Source: Colimorpha_A sp045540115
GTDB taxonomy: Bacteria > Bacillota > Clostridia > Oscillospirales > CAG-272
Assembly (NCBI GenBank): GCA_045540115.1
Contig: JAZQGR010000075.1
Coordinates: 84,848-148,847 of the forward strand
Reading direction: 5' to 3'
DNA length: 64,000 nt
Both the position numbers and the translations under genes were made by a program. Below the pieces are notes generated by a model, which was not told the origin of the DNA, did no database searches, and worked only from the letters and a program-made list of their open reading frames with translations. How positions within the stretch are numbered: the stretch's first letter is position 1; the number at the start of each line of letters is the position of its first letter. Positions 54,701-61,795 of the stretch are shown here, piece by piece.

Positions 54701-55369
54701 CGATCCGCCGTTAACCGTGAGGTTTGCCTGAGTATCTACCGTTATAACGGTACCGCAAACGGTATTTTCGGCAAAGCCTGTGTAGTATTCGAATTTCTTG
54801 TCTATAACGCCTGCGGCTCTGTGTAGCCATTCCTTTTCAGTATTGCCGGCAACCAGCTTACCACCGTTTATAATAAGGGTAGAGCCTTTCGAAAGATAGA
54901 GAAGGTGTCTGCCGGTTACGACCTTGAAATCCTTGTATTCATTGTTTTCAGAATACTTGTGAATACCGCCAAAATAGGAGATAGATCCCGTTTTATTCGG
55001 CGAGGAATCACTTATCGTCAGGTGTCCTGTGCTTTCAACCTTGATAAGCGTTGAATCATTCGTATTGTCCTCGAGGTTAGCGATATTCGTTACGGTTATA
55101 GAGTGACCGTTAAGATCGATTGAAACAACTCTTGCAACAACGTATCGAAACTCCTCGTAGCCTGTTACGGTTATATTTATATCTGTTGATAGGGAATAGC
55201 TTCCTCCGTCTCCTTCAAGAGCAGATCGGAGCGCTTCTTCGCTTTCAACGGCAACTGCCGTTGCCTCGGCATTCACGCTGTAACGAGCGGGAATCAGAAG
55301 AGTGAACGATGATAAAACGGTAAGGATCGCAACAACGATCGACGTGATCCTTCTTAGCTTTGCTGACAT
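51719..55369 (-). CDS. Large membrane-anchored surface protein with CxxC/His modules
   Basis: 1,216 residues: an N-terminal signal peptide (about 1-32), a beta-strand-rich region (about 70-300) with many Asn/Gly-rich turns that suggests a right-handed beta-helix, then Ig-like domains. At least four short Cys/His modules follow (KICTICGYAIS, GKCKSCSAK, YYCFGCQKLY, TVCVGCDSLL), each with nearby His, resembling zinc-ribbon-like modules of clostridial surface proteins. A C-terminal TM segment lies at about 1165-1190. It probably sits on the cell surface for adhesion or sensing; function not established. The promoter at 55411-55439 is convincing, and AAGGAG precedes the ATG. Confidence 0.72.
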   Translation of the reverse strand: MSAKLRRITSIVVAILTVLSSFTLLIPARYSVNAEATAVAVESEEALRSALEGDGGSYSLSTDINITVTGYEEFRYVVARVVSIDLNGHSITVTNIANLEDNTNDSTLIKVESTGHLTISDSSPNKTGSISYFGGIHKYSENNEYKDFKVVTGRHLLYLSKGSTLIINGGKLVAGNTEKEWLHRAAGVIDKKFEYYTGFAENTVCGTVITVDTQANLTVNGGSFEANGRKRQNILPNLKGWNEERPASVCIRAEAKANVVVNEGDFKGAHGADVFSLDPTSKSSIKAGRFETSPSVNERLADYMDFAAVNVSTYYGKLNLPTVFIPGNSRKSLYQNGATIEKTADAADGIPVYLIPDTADFASVTSSLTSGSYTPGAKGTLKSGYTQYFTADSEITYSWYAISPSGSVTSIPNSNYDSIDLSKLPGKGITLAVGSRYSFACVITETFKNYTLTTVSRTLNLDTTNKNILAAVSLTPSAIDDNNRYYSGNAPTFKVPSNANYVIDSVKWYERSSVNQMESPVKFEENSNYFVVFELSAKGNYLFTSDTRIAFLPGATSTSLAPSVDGKNATISAWISTACSHATTEYVGNPHSHDKICTICGYAISASKHEFSEWAEDGASGETQPMSRICGICSYKECSAVFVPVENEKTPVYEIKVDLGVPTESSAPATPTIASTPDSGKVIIDSYTWTTDSGASFTKFESGKKYVLTVVYKLVDPETTVFSDWTILSTNHCSTSTRSLNDDKTELTAKYYVETVYVGDRQIYLPTISIGQQISNANINIYGNATVHWYKDGKKIGYCDFSDNSETDYDYDPNDEVDFLTHEFEEGSMYCVRINWQTTDGNQVDKSKVTFTNAIPLGTSVVSGEYGFATAYFIPRVADKYVRSIKVTGIVEPVAGANAKTSGASVDSTCTVKSIVFTANGNKATKFACGKQYTVEVTVALKDGYEFALESATINGHGVTVTDSGENIILSYTFETIQHNIDNRNATVTLPTCDSDGSIVGKCKSCSAKSEITLDKLGHSLIEIIGIASTCKNDGISTHYYCFGCQKLYKDSNAVTEVAADSIIIKKDPSKHVGGTVTAHDGNNHFTVCVGCDSLLDEEIEHEYGDALIDSEGNEHYSCACGHSVPASGPKQPGFLIGGVEEEFTPPPTNGGFSFGGFSFDTIKTILILMMVFAILLIGSIIVISMILIITRDKSGNQLLPDELEEKKQLSSSQKK

Positions 55370-55410
55370 TTTTCATGACTCCTTATGTAGTGAAAAAATA
55401 CATTCATATC

Positions 55411-55439
55411 AGTATAGCACATATTTACATAAATTTCAA
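55411..55439 (-). promoter_or_regulatory. Promoter of the large surface-protein gene
   Basis: On the minus strand, TTGAAA (55434-55439), 17-bp spacer, TATACT (55411-55416), about 42 bp before the ATG at 55369. Confidence 0.75.
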
Positions 55440-55454
55440 TAGGAAAGAAAATAA

Positions 55455-55479
55455 TTAAGCCGCACAAACGGCGGCTTAA
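55455..55479 (-). terminator. Terminator of the AraC-family gene
   Basis: TTAAGCCGC (55455-55463) and GCGGCTTAA (55471-55479) form a 9-bp stem, followed on the minus strand by a T-rich run. Confidence 0.75.
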
Positions 55480-55484
55480 CTTCA

Positions 55485-56369
55485 TTAATTCGTATTTTCG
55501 GTGTCACGTGCTTCTGTCGGGGAAATGCCCTTCAGCTTTTTATACATAGCAGAGAAGTATGCGATGTTGTTATATCCACATTCCATCGCGATCTGAGTTA
55601 CTGATTTGGAAGTTGAGCGAAGCTTCATTTCTGCATTGTTTATTCGAGTTACGTTAAGAAAATCCTTGAAGCATCGCCCTGTAACTCGCTTAAAATTGCG
55701 CGAGAAATAAGAATATGACATAAACAGACGCTCAGACATTGATGCAACCGAGAGGTCCTCGCTGTAATGCTCGTTTATGTAAATAATGGCATCGTCAATC
55801 TTTTTTGAGAGGGTTTCGGAGCTGTCTGAAAAAACCTCAACAGCGTTTGATTGCTGCGAAAGATCCTTAAGCAGAGTCGATACGATCGTTGCTACCTTTG
55901 CTTTCATCAAAATATCCTTTCCGAGGAATGAATCGGAGGATATATTTTTAAGATCATTAAAGCAGTCAGATATGCCGAGAGTGTCGCATTCGTCCTTTTT
56001 CCAGACGTATTTATTACGCGCATGAAAACGGGACAGCAGCATTGCGTATCTCATGCCGTCCTCTGTATAAGCGTAGGAAATAACGTGTGGAATTGCGACA
56101 AAAACAACTGAAAAATCACACGTATCTCCGATGGGATATATACTGTGTACAGCGTTTGCTCTAAAGAGAACCATATCGCCTTCAGCGACGTTAGACTGCG
56201 TGTCGTCACTTACTATAAGCGCGCTTCCCGATGTTACGTGCAGGAGCTCAACAAGCTGATGTAGATGCGGAGACACTGGATTTTTCCGGTTTAGCGAATC
56301 CGTAAAATAGTGAATGCCATTGTGAATAGCCTGCGGATTTAATTCGTTTCTTATTTCATTACTGTTCAT
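55485..56369 (-). CDS. AraC-family transcriptional regulator
   Basis: The 294 residues have an N-terminal cupin-like sensing domain (about 1-150, with PVSPHLHQLVELLHV) and two C-terminal helix-turn-helix motifs. The second carries the AraC signature ATSKSVTQIAMECGYNNIAYFSAMYKKLKGISPTEAR region. It is divergent from two tandem secreted-protein genes, and its own promoter contains an 11-bp-arm palindrome. It probably senses a small molecule, perhaps a sugar, and controls those genes and itself; the ligand is unknown. Confidence 0.87.
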   Translation of the reverse strand: MNSNEIRNELNPQAIHNGIHYFTDSLNRKNPVSPHLHQLVELLHVTSGSALIVSDDTQSNVAEGDMVLFRANAVHSIYPIGDTCDFSVVFVAIPHVISYAYTEDGMRYAMLLSRFHARNKYVWKKDECDTLGISDCFNDLKNISSDSFLGKDILMKAKVATIVSTLLKDLSQQSNAVEVFSDSSETLSKKIDDAIIYINEHYSEDLSVASMSERLFMSYSYFSRNFKRVTGRCFKDFLNVTRINNAEMKLRSTSKSVTQIAMECGYNNIAYFSAMYKKLKGISPTEARDTENTN

Positions 56370-56412
56370 TATGTATCCTATGACAAATTATTTATAATGG
56401 TAGTGCGAATTT

Positions 56413-56418
56413 ATTATA
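56413..56418 (-). promoter_or_regulatory. -10 element of the araC-family gene
   Basis: TATAAT on the minus strand at 56413-56418, about 44 bp before the ATG at 56369. A clear -35 is lacking; the AGCAT arms of the palindrome at 56418-56440 occupy that region. Confidence 0.6.
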
Positions 56419-56440
56419 GCATATTGTTAAACAAAATGCT
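56418..56440. promoter_or_regulatory. Candidate operator in the AraC promoter
   Basis: AGCATATTGTT (56418-56428) and AACAAAATGCT (56430-56440) are inverted 11-bp arms with one mismatch around a single base. The site lies across the -10 to -35 region of the araC-family promoter, so binding there would autorepress it. Confidence 0.5.
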
Positions 56441-56529
56441 ATACTATTTTTGAAAAAAGTAAAATTTTTTTTAACTATTGAACAATTTGCTGTCTCTTGT
56501 GTGAATAATTTGTGTATTCTCGCAAGTTT

Positions 56530-56535
56530 TATAAT
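56530..56535 (+). promoter_or_regulatory. -10 element of the WSPDWPGHFV gene pair
   Basis: TATAAT at 56530-56535, 30 bp before the ATG at 56566. No good -35 is found at 16-18 bp, consistent with activator dependence. A TTGTGT direct repeat, at 56497-56502 and 56510-56515, lies just upstream. Confidence 0.5.
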
Positions 56536-56565
56536 GGCAAATGTTCTTATATTATGGAGGGAATT

Positions 56566-57405
56566 ATGAAAAACCTTAAAAAAATCTTTGCAGTAGCCAT
56601 CACGCTTATGCTCCTGATAACAGGAGTGTTCTCGACGCTCAGTGTTTCCGCCGCTCCCGCTACATTTGAATTTGATCTTACTCTTGGTAATATCAAGAGC
56701 GACTGCTACGAATTTATGGCTTATAACATAGCAAATAATGAACTTAAGCCTCTTGAGACGGAGCAAAAGCCGACTTGGAGCCCTGATTGGCCCGGTCACT
56801 TTGTTGTTGGCGAAACTTATAACGTATTATGCAAGACCGAAAGAGCGTCAACATGTATCATAGACCTCATACCAAGAACCGCAGAGCAGTTTGTTCCTGC
56901 TGTTGTATTCACAGCTCCGAAAGACGGTAAATATAACGTAATTCCCAAACTTGATAAGCTTTACGGAAATCAGAATAACGGAACAAGCTACGTCGACATT
57001 ATGCTTATAAAGGGTAGCACCGGTGAAGTACTCCTTAAAGAAGAAAAGCTTGAAAAGGGTGAGCTTAGTTGGGTTAAGAAGAATATTGAACTTGCTGAAG
57101 GCGAAAAGGTATTCGTTATAGTCGTTCTTAACCCTGAATCCACCAGATCCGGCGGACATAACGTTGGTCTTGTCAGCCTTCTTGTAAATGAGTCTGTAGA
57201 GCAGTCCACTACTCCTATTCCCACGAAACCTAAGGATACTTCCGATCCCGATGCTTCTAACGCACCCGAGGAAGGAAACGACGGCGCTTCTAACGGAGAT
57301 ATCGATCCCATCATCATCGTTGCATGCGTAGGCGGTGCTCTCGTAGTTGTAGCTATTATCATTGTTGTTGTGGTTGCATCCAAGAAGAAAAAGAATAAGA
57401 AATAA
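56566..57405 (+). CDS. Membrane-anchored secreted protein, WSPDWPGHFV family (copy 1)
   Basis: 279 residues: a signal peptide (about 1-28, cleavage near VSAAPA), an extracellular domain of about 190 residues, a Ser/Pro/Asp-rich spacer (about 205-240), one TM segment (about 245-268) and a Lys-rich cytoplasmic tail (KKKKNKK). The ectodomain contains TWSPDWPGHFV (about 69) and VFTAPKDGKYNVI (about 113), shared with the adjacent copy, which suggests a beta-sandwich fold. No known family is recognised. ATG 56566 is preferred with GGAGG at 56556-56560. AraC-family regulation is inferred from the divergent gene. Confidence 0.7.
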   Translation: MKNLKKIFAVAITLMLLITGVFSTLSVSAAPATFEFDLTLGNIKSDCYEFMAYNIANNELKPLETEQKPTWSPDWPGHFVVGETYNVLCKTERASTCIIDLIPRTAEQFVPAVVFTAPKDGKYNVIPKLDKLYGNQNNGTSYVDIMLIKGSTGEVLLKEEKLEKGELSWVKKNIELAEGEKVFVIVVLNPESTRSGGHNVGLVSLLVNESVEQSTTPIPTKPKDTSDPDASNAPEEGNDGASNGDIDPIIIVACVGGALVVVAIIIVVVVASKKKKNKK

Positions 57406-57438
57406 TTCTCAAATGCGAATTTTTTCAGAGGGTATTCT

Positions 57439-58320
57439 ATGAATAAGTTTAACCGGACCCTTGCGGTGATCCTCACACTTGTGCTCTTTGCTACAGGCAT
57501 GGTGTCCTCATTCAACGCATACGCTGCCGAAGCGTACATTTGTGATATAACCATTAATAAGATTAAGAACGGATGCTTTGAGTATATGGCTTATGACGTA
57601 ACGAATAAGTCATTCTATCGCCTCGAAACTGAAGCGAAGGCAACGTGGAGCCCCGACTGGCCAGGTCACTTTGTTCCGAACAAGGATATCTACACTGTAA
57701 GTAAATCGGAAAGAGACGGCGGTCTTGTGGACCTTATGTGTAATCTTAACGAAAAGTGGGCCTCTGTCGTAATGTTCACGGCTCCAAAGGACGGCAAGTT
57801 TAATATAGTTGCCGACCTCGTTAAATTCTCAGGTGTCGACTCTGACGGTCTTGTTTGCTACGTTGACGTAATGCTTGTAAAGGCTTCGGATAATACTGTT
57901 CTTATGAAGCAGGAGAAGATTGATTTTGCTGAGATCAAGTGGGTTAAGAAGAATGTTGAGCTTGCTGAAGGCGAGTCTGTTTATATTATCGTTCTTCCCA
58001 ATTCGGAGTCTACTAAATCTTCTTCTCAGAATGTCGCGCTTATGAGCTTTATTGTAAATGAATCGGTTGAGCAGTCGTCACAGATTACGACTGACCCAAA
58101 TCAGATGACCACTCCTGATACCACGACAGATCCAGATACGACTACGGAGCCCGGTATTACTGATGTTCCGGATAATACTGGCGATATCGAAAACAAGAAC
58201 GATGGTGAAAAAACTTCTGAGAAGATAAACCCGATCGTTATCGCAGCTATCGTGGGCGGCGTGATTATTCTCGCTTCAGTTGTAACTATTGTTATTCTTA
58301 ACGTTAAGAGAAAAAAATAA
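57439..58320 (+). CDS. Membrane-anchored secreted protein, WSPDWPGHFV family (copy 2)
   Basis: The 293 residues have the same plan as the preceding gene: signal peptide (about 1-30), ectodomain with ATWSPDWPGHFVP (about 68), MFTAPKDGKFNIV, KWVKKNVELAEGES and NESVEQSS. A Thr/Pro/Asp repeat spacer (about 215-250), TM (about 263-288) and KRKK tail follow. Identity between the copies is clear in the central motifs, while the spacers diverge in length and composition. It starts 34 bp after copy 1 with AGAGGG at 57427-57432, so the pair is one transcript ending at the terminator at 58323-58360. Function unknown. Confidence 0.7.
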   Translation: MNKFNRTLAVILTLVLFATGMVSSFNAYAAEAYICDITINKIKNGCFEYMAYDVTNKSFYRLETEAKATWSPDWPGHFVPNKDIYTVSKSERDGGLVDLMCNLNEKWASVVMFTAPKDGKFNIVADLVKFSGVDSDGLVCYVDVMLVKASDNTVLMKQEKIDFAEIKWVKKNVELAEGESVYIIVLPNSESTKSSSQNVALMSFIVNESVEQSSQITTDPNQMTTPDTTTDPDTTTEPGITDVPDNTGDIENKNDGEKTSEKINPIVIAAIVGGVIILASVVTIVILNVKRKK

Positions 58321-58322
58321 CA

Positions 58323-58360
58323 CAATAAATAAACGCTCCGAAAGGAGCGTTTATTTATTG
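58323..58360. terminator. Bidirectional terminator with GAAA tetraloop
   Basis: A 17-bp perfect inverted repeat from C58323 to C58339, with the complementary arm 58344-58360, closed by GAAA. It ends the WSPDWPGHFV pair and the DUF218 gene. Confidence 0.9.
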
Positions 58361-58362
58361 AT

Positions 58363-58989
58363 TTAAAATTCGATATCCGCGGCTTTGCCACTGAGGATCA
58401 TGTTAGCCATCATACGGATCTCATCGTTTACCTGAGCTATTGACTCAGGAAAGTTCATCCAGTTGTCCTTTCCGTGACGGTCGGTGCGGCAAGGGTAGAG
58501 GCGCACCTTGATGTCCCTCGGCATATACTGATCGGCAATCATCTTACTTCTGCGAAGATGAAGAGGTGAACTGACAATGAAAATGTCAACGGTTGTTGCG
58601 TTGCCGTAATATCGGTTGATAGCTATTTGTGAGCAAAGCATATTTTCGATCGTTGTCGTAGCATCGTTTTCAAGGATTATATCCTCTTCCTTGACTCCGC
58701 GTTCGATCATATATTGAGCCATGTATTCAGCCTCTGTTAAGCGCTTTTCGGGAAGAAGATCGGCAATGACAGTTCCGGACGGGATCAGCTTTTGAACACG
58801 TCCGCTTTTATATAGCTCTATCGCTCCGTCGACTCGCTCGTCCATATACGGAATATGTGAGCAGCCGAGTATAATTGCTACGGGCGCATTTCCGCCGTCG
58901 TCGTCATAAACCGTATCGAAAAGTATGCGGGTCTTTTCCTCTACGGAAAGATGATCTATATCCACTATTTTCACTTGCGATAGAAACAT
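58363..58989 (-). CDS. DUF218/YdcF-like protein
   Basis: The DUF218 fold (YdcF/SanA/ElyC-like) is recognised from AIILGCSHIP at the N-terminal strand (G/C-rich active loop), RVDGAIELYKSGRVQKLIPSG, a helix around ENDATTTIENM, and FIVSSPLHLRRSKMIA. These proteins bind nucleotides or act on envelope metabolites; function here is unknown. There is no signal peptide or TM, so it is cytosolic. ATG 58989 (GGGGGC upstream) is preferred over TTG 59001, giving 208 residues. Confidence 0.85.
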   Translation of the reverse strand: MFLSQVKIVDIDHLSVEEKTRILFDTVYDDDGGNAPVAIILGCSHIPYMDERVDGAIELYKSGRVQKLIPSGTVIADLLPEKRLTEAEYMAQYMIERGVKEEDIILENDATTTIENMLCSQIAINRYYGNATTVDIFIVSSPLHLRRSKMIADQYMPRDIKVRLYPCRTDRHGKDNWMNFPESIAQVNDEIRMMANMILSGKAADIEF

Positions 58990-59017
58990 AATTGCCCCCA
59001 ATATCTTTTATAAGATA

Positions 59018-59046
59018 ATTATATCACCGAATCAATCAATAATCAA
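59018..59046 (-). promoter_or_regulatory. Promoter of the DUF218 gene
   Basis: On the minus strand, TTGATT (59041-59046), 17-bp spacer, TATAAT (59018-59023). Confidence 0.65.
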
Positions 59047-59056
59047 GCAGCAAAAG

Positions 59057-59090
59057 AAAAAAGCCACGGAGATCAATCTGTGGCTTTTTT
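59057..59090. terminator. Rho-independent terminator after the ferritin gene
   Basis: AAAAAAGCCACGGA (59057-59070) pairs with TCTGTGGCTTTTTT (59077-59090), including one G-T wobble. It follows the minus-strand ferritin stop and has a T-run on both strands. Confidence 0.88.
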
Positions 59091-59096
59091 CAGGTA

Positions 59097-59609
59097 TCAG
59101 AGAACAAGCGATGGAGCGGTGTAGACTCTTGCCGCAAGCTCTTGATTGAGCAAATAAAGGCTTCTCGGATCCGAACCGAATAGTTCCATCTTAGTGATGA
59201 GATCGTTTGCGTTCGTTTCCTCCTCACCCTGTTCTTTAACAAACCAGTCGAGAAACTGCATAGTTCTAAAATCCTTGACGTCATAAGCAGCTGCGTATAT
59301 TTCGTTTATGAGTGAGGTAACGTATTCCTCATGAATAAGTCCGGCCTTTAGAACATCCATATGAGAGGAATGATCCGTCTGTGGCTTGTCAATAGCATCA
59401 AGTGTGATCTTCTGATTTTCGTTTTGGAGGTACTGGTAGAAAAGCATCGCGTGATCTCTCTCTTCCTGTGCCTGTATCTTGTACCAATTCGCAAAGCCGT
59501 CAAGTCCGGCGTCCTCGAAATAATTTGAGAACTGTAAGTATAGATATGCCGAGTAAAATTCTTTGTTTATCTGCTGATTGAGTAGCTGGTGTACCTTTTC
59601 GTTCATCAT
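59097..59609 (-). CDS. Bacterial ferritin-like iron storage protein
   Basis: The 170 residues form the four-helix ferritin fold with di-iron ligands in NKEFYSAYLYLQF (Glu about 17), EERDHAMLFY (Glu/His about 50) and later Glu/Gln residues (about 94, 126). This is the FtnA-type, not bacterioferritin, since no heme Met is evident, and is expected to store and oxidise Fe2+ in a 24-mer. GGAG lies 8 nt upstream of the ATG. A Crp/Fnr-type site is placed 74-86 bp upstream at the class II position. Confidence 0.93.
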   Translation of the reverse strand: MMNEKVHQLLNQQINKEFYSAYLYLQFSNYFEDAGLDGFANWYKIQAQEERDHAMLFYQYLQNENQKITLDAIDKPQTDHSSHMDVLKAGLIHEEYVTSLINEIYAAAYDVKDFRTMQFLDWFVKEQGEEETNANDLITKMELFGSDPRSLYLLNQELAARVYTAPSLVL

Positions 59610-59654
59610 GGCTGTTTCTCCTTTATTGAGCGTTGCTCTTTATTTCTTGTTTGT

Positions 59655-59660
59655 ATTATA
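59655..59660 (-). promoter_or_regulatory. -10 element of the ferritin promoter
   Basis: TATAAT at 59655-59660 on the minus strand. The Crp/Fnr-type palindrome centre at 59689 is 31.5 bp upstream, the spacing also seen at trxB and trxA. No consensus -35 is present, as expected for activator-dependent promoters. Confidence 0.65.
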
Positions 59661-59682
59661 TCGTATTCTTGCGTAAAGTTCC

Positions 59683-59695
59683 GTGATTTAGTCAC
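59683..59695. promoter_or_regulatory. Crp/Fnr-type operator A (ferritin)
   Basis: GTGATTTAGTCAC: GTGA (59683-59686), 5 bp, TCAC (59692-59695). The flanks CC before and AAAAG after match the other two sites. It overlaps the last codons of trxB. Confidence 0.75.
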
Positions 59696-60617
59696 AAAAG
59701 CTGACCGAAATATATTCCTCGGCGTAATGCGTTGCAACAGCGCCGTCTGAAACGGCTGTTACTATCTGTCTTAGCTCCTTTGTGCGAACGTCACCGACTG
59801 CGAATACACCGTCAATGTTTGTTCTTGTTGATTCGTCTGCGACGATATAACCGAATTCGTCAAGCTCGATATATTCTTTAAATAGTTCTGTTGCAGGTTT
59901 TCTTCCAATGCTGACGAAAATGCCGTCGATAGGCAGGGAATAGCTACTTCCGTTTATCAGATCATTGACCTCGATTCCCGTTATACTATCACTATGCTCG
60001 ATACCTACAACCTTGGAATTAAGTACCAATTGAACGTTATTCGATTTTATAAGGGGTTCGTGATATATTTTTGTCGCTCTCAGGCTGTCCCTTCTATGGA
60101 TAAGATAAACCTTGCTTGCAAGATTTGAAAGGTACAATGCATCCGATACTGCGGTGTTGCCGCCGCCGATAACTGCGATATCCTTTCCTTTATAGAACCT
60201 GCCGTCACAGTGCGCACAGTAGTGAATGCCACGCCCTGTGAAAGCTTCTTCACCTTCGATTCCAAGCGCTTTCGGATTCGCACCAGTGGCGATAATTACT
60301 GTTTTGGATTGAAATTCGCCTGAGGTTGTTGTAATCCTCTTGATTTTTCCTTCAAGGTCAACCGAGCTGACTTCTGCATATTCCGTTTTGGCGCCGAACC
60401 GTTCGGCACCCGATTGCATCTTCAAGCCGAGGGTGAAGCCGTCAATTCCATCTTCGAACCCCGGGTAATTATCGACTTTATCGGTAATTGCCATCTGCCC
60501 TCCGATAGTCATTCTTTCAATCACGAGAGTGTCTAGCCCCGCACGCGATGCATAAAGAGCAGCGGTATATCCGGCAGGCCCTCCACCTATTATTAATACA
60601 TCGAATATTTTACTCAT
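59688..60617 (-). CDS. trxB: Thioredoxin reductase
   Basis: The 309-residue flavoprotein moves electrons from NADPH to thioredoxin. It shows GGGPAGYTAALYASRAG (FAD), the redox-active CAHCDG (about 134, the CxxC), GGGNTAVSDALYLS (NADPH site) and GVFAVGDVRTK. The GGAGG site is 9 nt upstream of ATG 60617. A Crp/Fnr-type operator at 60674-60686 lies 57-69 bp upstream. The next gene on the same strand is ferritin. Confidence 0.95.
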   Translation of the reverse strand: MSKIFDVLIIGGGPAGYTAALYASRAGLDTLVIERMTIGGQMAITDKVDNYPGFEDGIDGFTLGLKMQSGAERFGAKTEYAEVSSVDLEGKIKRITTTSGEFQSKTVIIATGANPKALGIEGEEAFTGRGIHYCAHCDGRFYKGKDIAVIGGGNTAVSDALYLSNLASKVYLIHRRDSLRATKIYHEPLIKSNNVQLVLNSKVVGIEHSDSITGIEVNDLINGSSYSLPIDGIFVSIGRKPATELFKEYIELDEFGYIVADESTRTNIDGVFAVGDVRTKELRQIVTAVSDGAVATHYAEEYISVSFCD

Positions 60618-60645
60618 TATAATGCCTCCTTTGTTTTATATTAGT

Positions 60646-60651
60646 ATTATA
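60646..60651 (-). promoter_or_regulatory. -10 element of the trxB promoter
   Basis: TATAAT on the minus strand at 60646-60651, 31.5 bp (centre to centre) from the operator at 60674-60686. Confidence 0.65.
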
Positions 60652-60673
60652 CTGCATTTTTGGTATTTGTTCC

Positions 60674-60686
60674 GTGATGTTATCAC
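60674..60686. promoter_or_regulatory. Crp/Fnr-type operator B (trxB and regulator)
   Basis: GTGATGTTATCAC, a perfect inverted repeat of GTGAT with a 3-bp centre. It lies between divergent trxB (-) and the regulator (+), upstream of the regulator's consensus promoter at 60703-60731. Confidence 0.8.
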
Positions 60687-60702
60687 AAAAGTCGAAACGG
60701 TG

Positions 60703-60731
60703 TTGACACGGAGGAAAAAATTTTGTAAAAT
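60703..60731 (+). promoter_or_regulatory. Promoter of the Crp/Fnr-type regulator
   Basis: TTGACA (60703-60708), 17-bp spacer, TAAAAT (60726-60731). A consensus -35 suggests basal transcription independent of the activator, with operator B centred about 58 bp upstream of the expected start. Confidence 0.8.
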
Positions 60732-60759
60732 AACGTTATATTCTTGCAGGAGACGAATT

Positions 60760-61437
60760 ATGGAAAAACAAGAGCTTATCGAATTATTCAAGCAAAGCTT
60801 TCCGTTTTGGAACAGCATAAGCGAAGAGGATCGTGATACTTTTATAGCAGTTTCGCATCAGGTGAGATTCGGAAAGGGTAGCAATATACATAACGGTAAC
60901 GAATGCACGGGTGTAATACTTGTAAACAGCGGAGCCCTTCGACTTTATATGCTCTCTGACGAGGGAAAGGAAATAACGCTATACAGACTCTTTAAGGGCG
61001 ATATGTGTATCCTTTCGGCGTCTTGCGTTTTTAATTCAATAACGTTTGATGTGTTCGTTGATTGCGAAGAGGACAGCGAATGCGTCATAATCGGCGGTTG
61101 CGCATTCGAGGACGTAGCGGGAAGGGTTCCCGACGTTAAAATATTCGCTCTTGAAACAGCGCTTAGCCGCTTCTCTGACGTAATGTGGATAATGCAACAA
61201 ATTCTCTTTATGAGTATGGATAAGCGTCTTGCAATATTCCTGCTCGACGAGTCGTCGAAAAGCGGAACCGATAAAATCAAATTAACTCACGAGCAGATCG
61301 CCAAATATATGGGATCCGCCCGCGAGGTCGTTTCGAGAATGCTTAAATATTTTGCTAATGAGGGGATTATTCAGTCGTCGCGATCTGACGGAATAACGAT
61401 TACCGACAAGAAGCGTCTTCGCGTATTAGCCCTCTAA
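60760..61437 (+). CDS. Crp/Fnr-family transcriptional regulator
   Basis: The 225 residues have an N-terminal cyclic-nucleotide-binding-like domain (about 10-120, with SGALRLYMLSDEGKEITLYRLFKGD), a dimerisation helix (about 125-150) and a C-terminal winged helix with KLTHEQIAKYMGSAREVVSRMLKYF as the HTH (about 165-195). The N-terminal Cys cluster of FNR is not seen, but Cys residues do occur in SASCVF, DCEEDSECVIIGGCAFE. It may sense redox state or NO via these. I chose ATG 60760 with GCAGGAG at 60747-60752. It sits in the middle of ferritin, trxB and trxA, each with its site. Confidence 0.88.
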   Translation: MEKQELIELFKQSFPFWNSISEEDRDTFIAVSHQVRFGKGSNIHNGNECTGVILVNSGALRLYMLSDEGKEITLYRLFKGDMCILSASCVFNSITFDVFVDCEEDSECVIIGGCAFEDVAGRVPDVKIFALETALSRFSDVMWIMQQILFMSMDKRLAIFLLDESSKSGTDKIKLTHEQIAKYMGSAREVVSRMLKYFANEGIIQSSRSDGITITDKKRLRVLAL

Positions 61438-61734
61438 AAGCGACAGAATCTGTCCCTTTGGGCGTGCCCCTGATGATTTGTTGATAATTTTGCCGTCCTT
61501 CATTATAACGAGCGTAGGTATGCTGAATACGCCGAACTCGCTTGCAAGCTCTGGATTGTTGTCGACGTTGACCTTACCGACAATTATGTCGCTTCTTTCG
61601 CTTGCTATCTCGTCAATAATCGGCGAGACCATGCGGCACGGTGCGCACCAATCTGCGTAAAAGTCAAGTAGAACCGGTTTATCATGATTCTTTATTGATT
61701 CGAAATTACTGTTGTTAATTATCTGAACTGACAT
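61426..61734 (-). CDS. trxA: Thioredoxin
   Basis: The 102 residues carry the active-site WCAPC (about 29-33) and IPTLVIMKDG (cis-Pro region). The gene is convergent with the regulator and the two 3' ends overlap by 12 bp. Its promoter has an AAATTA/TAAAAT -10 (61768-61773) and operator C at 61796-61808. It pairs functionally with the nearby trxB. Confidence 0.95.
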   Translation of the reverse strand: MSVQIINNSNFESIKNHDKPVLLDFYADWCAPCRMVSPIIDEIASERSDIIVGKVNVDNNPELASEFGVFSIPTLVIMKDGKIINKSSGARPKGQILSLLEG

Positions 61735-61767
61735 TGTTCGTCTCCTTTGTGTTTTCTTTACGGTTAT

Positions 61768-61773
61768 ATTTTA
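61768..61773 (-). promoter_or_regulatory. -10 element of the trxA promoter
   Basis: TAAAAT on the minus strand at 61768-61773, 31.5 bp from the operator C centre, as in trxB and ferritin. Confidence 0.55.
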
Positions 61774-61795
61774 CCGCATATACAAAGGTTATTCA

